From Huiozyma naganishii CBS 8797 (Eukaryota; Ascomycota; Saccharomycetes; Saccharomycetales; Saccharomycetaceae): DNA of 64,000 nt. A program made the translations under genes and the position numbers. The stretch is taken from the NCBI RefSeq assembly GCF_000348985.1, contig NC_035924.1, positions 62,001 through 126,000 of the forward strand. Direction: 5' to 3'. Shown here one piece after another: positions 57,584-64,000 of this stretch. The notes below the pieces were generated by a model. The model ran no database searches, was not told where the DNA came from, and worked only from the letters and a program-made list of their open reading frames with translations. Each line of letters opens with the position of its first letter. The first letter of the stretch is position 1.

Positions 57584-60500
57584 CTAAATAACGATCCAAG
57601 ATTCGTCGGTATGTGAGCCATCAGGTAATAAGGTTTGTATAGCACCGGCAACAGATTTCGTACCAGTTTCTGCAGTTTTCTTAAAAGTGCCGGTTGCATG
57701 CGTCACCAATTTAGTTTCTTTGCTTTGCTTTGCAACTATCAAACTACGGGCATATTCCAGCTCCGAGTAAATGCAATTTATAGCCGTCATCACACCATCC
57801 TCTTTATTGATCTGAGTTCCAATTATTTGGGCTTTTTCCCTCAGCTTGGTGTTTGTAGTAACCTCCTTCAAAGCGTTGAATAGCGTTTCAGCATTGAGTT
57901 TTCGTAACGATATCCCAACACCAATATCCGATATTCTATTTGCATAAAAGAACTGGTCACCAAAAAAGGGTTTGATTACGGTTGGTAAGCCTGCTCTCAA
58001 TGTAGCACCAGTGGTTCCTGAACCACCGTGATGAACTGCTGCATCCACTTGAGGGAATAACCAATCATGTGGAATGTTTCCTCCATTGTAAATACTATCC
58101 GGTAGTTCTACTTCCACATCCTTTGCTGATTTGTCATTCAATCTCTCCGACCATCCTTTGTTCAAAATACAATAAACGTCTGCCTTGACGACAGCCTCTA
58201 CCAAAGCCTTCGTCATCTCTTTGGCATCTGAGACTACAATCGAACCAAACCCTATATACACAACTTTCTTTCCAAGTGTCCGCGCCTTTATTAAAAAGTC
58301 TGTCAATGGTTTGGGCGGGACATAGGTATCATTTTCGTCTAGAAACCAATATCCTGTCACTTTCACCCACTCATTAAAATCAACGGAAGGTGGAAATATC
58401 GTGGGCGAAACATTGTAAAGAAAGGGTACCTTATTCTGCTGCATTAGCTCCAAACTTGTTTTTTCCAGTCCAAGAGAATGTACTCTCCATTCGTTTATCT
58501 GGCCGCTTATCCCCTTCCAAAAGACATTCTCAAACAACATATGCGTCAAATAATTGTAGCTCCCACCCCTGGTTTGATCAGGTACAATGAAGGCGTGTGG
58601 ATATGCCCTCGTCCTCGTCCACGGCATAGTGAACGCCCTGAAATAAGCAATTTGTAGAGCCTCGGCTATATGAATGCCTGCCATTGCAGAAGGTGACTCG
58701 ATCAATATATCAAAGTTACTATCCTTACATGCGTCCCAGGAAGACTTCAAAAGACTAGAAATCCAGCCGGAAAACTTTGAAGAGGCATCCTTCAGCAATC
58801 CTATATTCATGGATTCGTGCTCTACCATCAGCGCCATCAGTTCAGCTGGATTACCTGCAATTTGAATAAACGAAATACCATGACCCTCTACAAACTCTTG
58901 GAATTCACCATGTGTTATTATTGTAAATTTATGTCCCTCTTTTATCAAGCCTTTCCCTAGAGCAATGTATGGTTGTACATCACCTCTGGAGCCTATGGTC
59001 AAAGCCGCAATGTTGTAGCTCTTCACTGGTTTAATTTGGACTTTATATTGGGAATTGGCATCTATTAGTAAAGGGATGTTCAAACCTTTTCCAACAAACT
59101 TGTCCTCAAAAAACTTCAGTTTAGCGCTTTCCGCATTGGACTCTATGAAGTTGTTGGTTAGCATTTGTTGGTTGTTGTCAGCACCATTGCTGTTGAGAGT
59201 GGGACTTCCATGCAAGTTACGTTGCGACACTAAATTGATCAACTGAGATAATATCTGCTCTGCATCGTCGCGGCATAATTTCGTACTAAATTCAAAGGTC
59301 AGCTCGTTGTTGTTTCGAATGACAAGTACCAGTAGGAAATAACCCAGCCTTAACCCAATCTCTTTGTAACATCTTTCGATATCGCATATAGGTAATATCA
59401 TCTTCGTGTTTATCCCAGGGATGGATGACTTAAAACATAGCGTGTCTTTGCCGATGTACAATTTACCGTAGGTCGGGACGTTTCTGTTCAGATAGACGTA
59501 ATAAGTACTGATCAACCTCTGATCTTCACTCAATTCGAAGTGATTTTGAAAGCTTTCAGTAGCCCTTGTTAACTCGTTACCGTCAATTAAACAAACCCCA
59601 GTCTTGCTTGGAAATTTGACTGACTTATTCGCATAGTGGTTTGGTTTAGCCGCCCACATTTCGCCGACTTTTTTAAACTTGTTCGTTAGTTTATCCCGTT
59701 TCTTTGAAGTATTTTCATCAGTTTCCTCGGTCAATATCAGAGCTTCCTGTAGGCTGTCAATAGTATCATTCACAGAGATTGGTGATACCAATGAGTTCTT
59801 AATTTCCGGAGACTCACCAATAAACCTATGGGATTCAATGACAATACTCTCCTCAATTTTGGACGGAAATTGGAATGGACGTTCTGAATCACCTATTTTG
59901 TGGAACCAACTGCCACTTTTAGATCTCAGTCTAGTCAAACTTAGTTTCCTCTTTGATTTTGCTCCCGTCCGTTTTTGGGGTAAACTCTGTGTCGATAGAT
60001 CAGAAGGTGGTGAGTGCAACAAAGGTGTGGTAGCCGGTTTATCGTAATCTTCATCTATGTGCTTGTTGTATGCTAGCTCAATTCCGTCCTCTTCCAGCTG
60101 TTTGAGTTGGTTTAGTATAGCCTGTCTCGCCCTGGGCCCTGAATTGTCAAAAAACATGAAGACAATATCGTCGACGGCAAATGATTCGTTGCTCTCCAAA
60201 GCCCTTAGATTCAGCGCCACAAACTGGTTTATGAGTTTGTCATCATCCAGTTTTAGAATATTTGCCAGAGGCACTTTCAAAGTGATCGACCTACTTTCTG
60301 CGTCTGAGGTCGTTAGGTTGTTGGAGGTGAAGTGCTGTCTTCTCAATTCGTTGAACCAATTCTTGGCCGAGTACTCTGAATCGGCGACAAATTTGAACGT
60401 TCGCTTGTCTCTCATGATAATCTTAAATACGTAACCGGAATCCAACTTCGAGCCTAGTTCAATCTTCTCAACATTCCTCAGATCAACTGTCATATTTGGG

Positions 60501-61222
60501 AAGTACACATCCGTCGAGGAGCTGTACATTGAGAAAATGGGGCCCCGCAGGATGCACCAATACCTTGTAGAGCCCTTCAGACGCGACTTCATACCCAGAT
60601 TACCGGTCATGGACACTGTGCTCGTGGATGTTTTCGCCAAAGTAGCGTAGAATATTAGTTGCGCTGTCGTGACAAACAGTCGGCCCTGGACAAGCACCTC
60701 TTTGAGTAGCCATGCCGTCGACTGATACACGCATTTCTCTCCCTCTGACAGCTGCACAGTCCCCGAAAGGGCAAACTGCTCAGTATGTGACGGCGTATCC
60801 CCCGTGGGCGTCACTGATAGCTCGAACAGAGTCGGCTTCCTCTTTTCCAGGGGCGGTCCCGGTAGGCGACGAGAGTCCTCTGGATTTCCCATTGAAACAG
60901 AGCTTACTTCTGACGCAGAGTCCTGCGACTCATCCATACCGGCATACACAGAAGCGGTAGTGAGCAGCCCGGCGATGTTCTTCATCATGTACTTCGATTT
61001 GGCCATATCTGTCTGTTCCCCCCTTGCGGAGCCTTCCAGTACACCGGACTTCGTCAAGTTAACGACGTCCTTGGTGTTCCCACGGACGGCACTTACTGAG
61101 GTCCTCACGGATGCCCCAACGGTCGCATCGGCAGCCTTGAGGGGCGCACTGACCACCTCGCCGCCAATTCTAGCAGTGATATCCTGAAGCCCCTTCAACT
61201 TACCTACTATTCGCTTCTCCAT
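57584..61222 (-). CDS. ATG26: Sterol 3-beta-glucosyltransferase Atg26
   Basis: A 1212-residue UDP-glucose:sterol glucosyltransferase (S. cerevisiae 1198). It has an N-terminal GRAM domain (about 150-200), then a PH domain (about 205-300, STRYWCILRGPIFSMYSS, WFNELRRQHF). A second GRAM domain (about 570-670, LYIGKDTLCFKSSIPGINTK) follows. The C-terminal GT-B catalytic region starts with AALTIGSRGDVQPYIALGKGL and contains the UDP-sugar motif DAAVHHGGSGTTGATLRAGLP. The first ATG is at 61222; codons upstream have none. In other yeasts Atg26 is needed for pexophagy, though not in S. cerevisiae. It is the last gene of the chromosome XII-like block. Confidence 0.96.
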   Translation of the reverse strand: MEKRIVGKLKGLQDITARIGGEVVSAPLKAADATVGASVRTSVSAVRGNTKDVVNLTKSGVLEGSARGEQTDMAKSKYMMKNIAGLLTTASVYAGMDESQDSASEVSSVSMGNPEDSRRLPGPPLEKRKPTLFELSVTPTGDTPSHTEQFALSGTVQLSEGEKCVYQSTAWLLKEVLVQGRLFVTTAQLIFYATLAKTSTSTVSMTGNLGMKSRLKGSTRYWCILRGPIFSMYSSSTDVYFPNMTVDLRNVEKIELGSKLDSGYVFKIIMRDKRTFKFVADSEYSAKNWFNELRRQHFTSNNLTTSDAESRSITLKVPLANILKLDDDKLINQFVALNLRALESNESFAVDDIVFMFFDNSGPRARQAILNQLKQLEEDGIELAYNKHIDEDYDKPATTPLLHSPPSDLSTQSLPQKRTGAKSKRKLSLTRLRSKSGSWFHKIGDSERPFQFPSKIEESIVIESHRFIGESPEIKNSLVSPISVNDTIDSLQEALILTEETDENTSKKRDKLTNKFKKVGEMWAAKPNHYANKSVKFPSKTGVCLIDGNELTRATESFQNHFELSEDQRLISTYYVYLNRNVPTYGKLYIGKDTLCFKSSIPGINTKMILPICDIERCYKEIGLRLGYFLLVLVIRNNNELTFEFSTKLCRDDAEQILSQLINLVSQRNLHGSPTLNSNGADNNQQMLTNNFIESNAESAKLKFFEDKFVGKGLNIPLLIDANSQYKVQIKPVKSYNIAALTIGSRGDVQPYIALGKGLIKEGHKFTIITHGEFQEFVEGHGISFIQIAGNPAELMALMVEHESMNIGLLKDASSKFSGWISSLLKSSWDACKDSNFDILIESPSAMAGIHIAEALQIAYFRAFTMPWTRTRAYPHAFIVPDQTRGGSYNYLTHMLFENVFWKGISGQINEWRVHSLGLEKTSLELMQQNKVPFLYNVSPTIFPPSVDFNEWVKVTGYWFLDENDTYVPPKPLTDFLIKARTLGKKVVYIGFGSIVVSDAKEMTKALVEAVVKADVYCILNKGWSERLNDKSAKDVEVELPDSIYNGGNIPHDWLFPQVDAAVHHGGSGTTGATLRAGLPTVIKPFFGDQFFYANRISDIGVGISLRKLNAETLFNALKEVTTNTKLREKAQIIGTQINKEDGVMTAINCIYSELEYARSLIVAKQSKETKLVTHATGTFKKTAETGTKSVAGAIQTLLPDGSHTDESWIVI

Positions 61223-61452
61223 ATTCACCTCTTCTATCTATCTTTGGTTCTTGAGCACACCTATTAACAGCTGCACACGTCTAGAACAACTATGCAACAA
61301 CCTAACAGCCGGTATGGACTTCTCTAATGTTCTTATCTGGCAGGTTCCCGGTACCGCCGTGCGTTAATAGCAAGTAACGAGGATAATATTGTATATGTAT
61401 CGTATCTATATAGTGCAACAAGATGAGATGAGATAGGGGTGAGAGATCCGTC

Positions 61453-62859
61453 TCACGCGGTATCTAGAGTGCATTGCAGTGTGCGCTGGGCGTCCGTGAC
61501 CTCTAATTTGACCTCTCTCAGCGCTCTGAGCTCGCTTCTGCCGAATAGGAACGAGATGAGTCCGTCGATGAGTCCCGTCACTGCAAGTACGCTGGCGAAG
61601 AGGACCCAGAAGAACCGAGGGACCAGGGGGGCCCTAGTGTAGCTAGTGAACGAAGTGCTCACGCAGCACCCGATAATTAGTACCAGGGACGCCCAGAAGT
61701 GAATCCCACGCCAGAACTTTTGGCGGTGCGCAGTGATGAGGTAGTCGTCGATGAGGTCGCACATCTCGACATAGCTGGAGTATCGTTTGAGGAGCAGGTC
61801 TCTTGCCGGGGTCTGTTCATCCTTGCTATTGTCCCTGTAGTGTAGCTCGCAGTAGTAGGCGAAATGGTCCGAGAAGCTGCCTATTCCAGGGATGCGTTCC
61901 GTGAACTGGACGCCTGCGTCTACCGTCAACAGTTTGTGTGGGTCCACGAGCGCGTAGTCGAGCCTGCAGGCCTCGTCGGGCCGTCGGTCGCTGCGCCAGG
62001 TGTTGAGCAGCGAGTCGCAGGTCGTGCAGCCGTACTTGAGCTGGTCCAGCGCGGACATCTTGGCAACCTGAGCGAGTGTCGGTCTCGGAGGATACGCCTT
62101 TGCACCCAGCTGTTCCCAGGAGTCCGCAAGCCCAGTCTCCTGAGTGAGGAACTGGTGTTGCAGGGACTCTGGTCGTGAATTGAGGTCCCCGACGATGATC
62201 ACAGCGTATCCCGCCTCCGAGTAGAGTTGAGCAAGTCTGCTGAAGTCCCATGCTTGGCATGCCCTGTGGCAAGTGTAAGCGGCGTCCCCCGTGAGTGCAT
62301 ACGGTGCGTGCATGTGGCTGTTCATAATGGCAAGCTTCCCTCCGGGGGACCCCGGCAGAGTGACCGTCGTGACAGCAACGGACTTCCCGACATACCAGTC
62401 TCCCCGGAAGAATGCACTCGGCCTCCCGTTGATCGGGAATCGGTACAAAAACGAGGAATCGATGGGCCAGCAGGACAACAGCGCAAGCCCTGGTCCAGTG
62501 AGAATCCCAGCGTAGAATATCCGATGGTATGGGTACTTGGAGTGACACCGTTCGACGATGTACTCCCAGTCCTCGCGACACCACACCTCTTGCAATGCGA
62601 TAACGTCGTATTGACCAGTCGTAGGGGGCAGCCCATCGTCCCCGGACGTAGCCACACTCTCAAGAGCCATCTCTGCGGGGTCACCACCAGCGAGCATGTC
62701 CGCCAACGCCCGCATCCGCACGCGCCGGTGCTTCGAGACCCACTTCAATCCCCACGTATTGAACGTCAGAAACCTGATCCGTAGCGGTGGACCCGCCCTA
62801 CCTGGGCCCTCCACCTCGGCGGTAGACCCTGACTGCGATTGCAAACGTGCTGATTCCAT
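61453..62859 (-). CDS. ISC1: Inositol phosphosphingolipid phospholipase C
   Basis: A 468-residue neutral-sphingomyelinase-type enzyme (S. cerevisiae 477) that cleaves inositol phosphoceramides to ceramide, on the ER and mitochondria. The catalytic exonuclease-endonuclease-phosphatase fold (about 25-330) shows FLTFNTWGLKW, VIALQEVWCRED, NSHMHAPY, VGDLNSRPES and the catalytic pair in GSFSDHFAYY. Two C-terminal membrane segments lie at about 380-440 (GIHFWASLVLIIGCCVSTSF and FFWVLFASVLAVTGLIDGL), with a short tail, as in yeast Isc1. Third codon positions are very GC-rich. It is divergent from SPC25, as for YER019W and YER018C. Confidence 0.95.
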   Translation of the reverse strand: MESARLQSQSGSTAEVEGPGRAGPPLRIRFLTFNTWGLKWVSKHRRVRMRALADMLAGGDPAEMALESVATSGDDGLPPTTGQYDVIALQEVWCREDWEYIVERCHSKYPYHRIFYAGILTGPGLALLSCWPIDSSFLYRFPINGRPSAFFRGDWYVGKSVAVTTVTLPGSPGGKLAIMNSHMHAPYALTGDAAYTCHRACQAWDFSRLAQLYSEAGYAVIIVGDLNSRPESLQHQFLTQETGLADSWEQLGAKAYPPRPTLAQVAKMSALDQLKYGCTTCDSLLNTWRSDRRPDEACRLDYALVDPHKLLTVDAGVQFTERIPGIGSFSDHFAYYCELHYRDNSKDEQTPARDLLLKRYSSYVEMCDLIDDYLITAHRQKFWRGIHFWASLVLIIGCCVSTSFTSYTRAPLVPRFFWVLFASVLAVTGLIDGLISFLFGRSELRALREVKLEVTDAQRTLQCTLDTA

Positions 62860-63165
62860 TGCGAGACTGTGTCGGCCGCTGTCGGCGAACCCAACACCAT
62901 CAATAGGGTCCTCTTCTCTCGTGAATAACGTTGTTGATTAAAGATTCGAAGAGCAACTCATCAACAACAACAACAACAACAGCAGGAAGAGGGCTCATCG
63001 CGTCGCGTGTTGGGCAACGCTGTGTGTGTGTGTTTGAGTGTTACGATAGTAGGGGTTCCGAATAGGTCACGTTTGTACTGATGTGCAGCGGATGCTGAGC
63101 GAGTGCGAATTGGTGTTGGGAGCACGCTAGCCTGGAGGAGCTGGACAAGTTGACGCGTCGCGTGC
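62860..63165. other. ISC1-SPC25 divergent intergenic region
   Basis: A 306-bp gap. It contains (CAA)6 at 62962-62979 and a (GT)n stretch near 63021-63033. A short coding-like frame just before SPC25 is discussed in the findings. No TATA box is obvious. Confidence 0.6.
62962..62979 (+). repeat. (CAA)6 microsatellite
   Basis: Six perfect CAA units about 100 bp upstream of the ISC1 start. Unsplit A/C-rich repeats like this are common in yeast leaders. Confidence 0.85.
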
Positions 63166-63810
63166 ATGCGCAACCGGTCACAGATGGCCGCGCTGACCAA
63201 CAAAGAGCGCGAGCTGTCCGCGGAGCGGCGGACGCTCGAGACGGGGGAGGTTCCGCGTGTCACGAGGGAGGTGGAGGCCCTTGAAGTGCAGAACGGTGAG
63301 CTGCGCGGGAAGTGGCAGGGATTCGAGACGAAGCGAGCGCAGTTGCAGACGCAGCGGGATCAGTTGCAAAGGGAGGCTGCAGAGCTTACGGAATTGCTTG
63401 CTGAGAAGCAGGGACAAGTGGCCGCGCAGAGGGCGCGGCTCAGGGAGCAACGCGAGAGGGACAACCCGGAGCTGCGACTATACGAATCACTGCTCGGGCT
63501 TGCGGTCGACAACGCGGACGGACCCGCGGGCCACATCACGTTCACGTTCTCCAGGTTTGCAGCGGATAACATGGACAAGACGTGCAGCGTCACGGTGAAC
63601 GCTGGTGGGGACGGGGACACGGACACCAGTGCAGCGGTCGCAATTGTACGCTGCGTCCCGCAATTGGACGCCGATTCTGCGGACTACAAGCAATTGGAGG
63701 CCCTGTTGAATGAGACGGGTCGTCTCCCGGAGTTCATATACCGTGCAAGGGTGCTGCTCGTCCAGAGATGCACAACCAGCGGGACTGGAGACTCTGGTGA
63801 CACGCTGTAA
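63166..63810 (+). CDS. SPC25: Ndc80 kinetochore complex subunit Spc25
   Basis: A 214-residue protein (S. cerevisiae 221) with an N-terminal coiled coil (about 8-98, rich in E, R, L and Q heptads) and a globular RWD-like head starting at NPELRLYESLLGLAVDN. The head with Spc24 anchors the Ndc80 complex to the inner kinetochore. ITFTFSRFAADN and LEALLNETGRLPEFIYRAR follow the Spc25 pattern. Two ATGs are available, 63166 and 63184. The coil before the head is about 30 residues shorter than in S. cerevisiae, so the N-terminus may be incomplete. Identity rests on the head motif and on adjacency to ISC1. Confidence 0.82.
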   Translation: MRNRSQMAALTNKERELSAERRTLETGEVPRVTREVEALEVQNGELRGKWQGFETKRAQLQTQRDQLQREAAELTELLAEKQGQVAAQRARLREQRERDNPELRLYESLLGLAVDNADGPAGHITFTFSRFAADNMDKTCSVTVNAGGDGDTDTSAAVAIVRCVPQLDADSADYKQLEALLNETGRLPEFIYRARVLLVQRCTTSGTGDSGDTL

Positions 63811-64000
63811 CCCACTGGTCCTCTATGTGCAAAAATTTTCCACTGTGATGAAGACGCAGAACATGAGCACCACCACCAGCCAGCAGCAGCAGCGGTAACG
63901 TACCTGGACTCTTGACTGTGCATCTGTACTTCTGTTCGTGCCTAGGGGAATGTTTGTTCACATTGCGTTGAGCATGTTGCTGGCCGTTTCGCCTACTGTG
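63811..64000 (+). other. SPC25 3' flank to the window edge
   Basis: The last 190 bases hold no supported gene. An ATG at 63950 opens a hydrophobic frame (MFVHIALSMLLAVSPTV) that runs off the edge and could be the start of a secreted or membrane protein. Seventeen codons are too few to judge. In S. cerevisiae the next gene in this direction would be AFG3. Confidence 0.4.

Noticed and set aside
63847..63898. Short first exon (MKTQNMSTTTSQQQQ) ending at a GTAACG donor after SPC25
   Set aside because: The donor is not the yeast GTATGT type, and no branch site or second exon is visible before the window ends.

Overview
This is a stretch of a budding-yeast nuclear chromosome (family Saccharomycetaceae). 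Its genes are dense and nearly intronless and they use the standard code. Their order follows known Saccharomyces cerevisiae blocks closely. The only intron I can support is in the ribosomal protein gene RPL37A. It has a GTATGT donor and a TACTAAC branch site. No tRNA, rRNA, centromere, transposon or CRISPR is visible. Thinned gene content, single copies of duplicated pairs and unusually GC-rich coding DNA for this family suggest a post-whole-genome-duplication species such as a GC-rich Kazachstania (K. naganishii would fit). That species call is an inference.

Layout. (1) 1-25 kb matches S. cerevisiae chromosome III left arm, in order: EMC1 (5' part only), MGR1, PDI1, GLK1, GID7, ATG22, SRO9, GFD2, GRX1, LSB5, MXR2, STE50, RRP7, then SDH7/ACN9 (on chromosome IV in S. 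cerevisiae), HIS4 and BIK1. (2) 25.5-34 kb holds BRE4, UFD1 and TFC4, which are elsewhere in S. cerevisiae. (3) 34-41 kb returns to the chromosome III order: FUS1, HBN1, FRM2, AGP1. (4) 41.8-61.2 kb follows the chromosome XII order: PSP1/YLR177W, TFS1, SAM1, VTA1, SWI6, TOS4, RPL37A, SKG3, ATG26. (5) 61.4-63.8 kb is ISC1 and SPC25, neighbours on S. cerevisiae chromosome V.

The genes are mostly housekeeping: protein folding and degradation (PDI1, EMC1, GID7, UFD1, MGR1), glucose phosphorylation (GLK1), redox repair (GRX1, MXR2, HBN1, FRM2), amino acid synthesis and uptake (HIS4, AGP1, SAM1, ATG22), mating signalling (STE50, FUS1), G1/S transcription (SWI6, TOS4), Pol III transcription and ribosomes (TFC4, RRP7, RPL37A), autophagy and membrane lipids (ATG26, ISC1, VTA1) and mitosis (BIK1, SPC25).

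I found no new multigene system. The best leads are regulatory. They are a KAR2-like UPRE at PDI1, three CGGC boxes phased at 10 bp upstream of AGP1, a Met31/32 plus Cbf1 pair at SAM1, an adjacent PAC-RRPE pair at SRO9, and a STRE cluster with a strong G-quadruplex motif at GLK1. There are also gene-model problems: a one-base frameshift in the GID7 LisH motif, a 3-N gap in TOS4, and doubtful N-termini for MXR2, BRE4 and SPC25.
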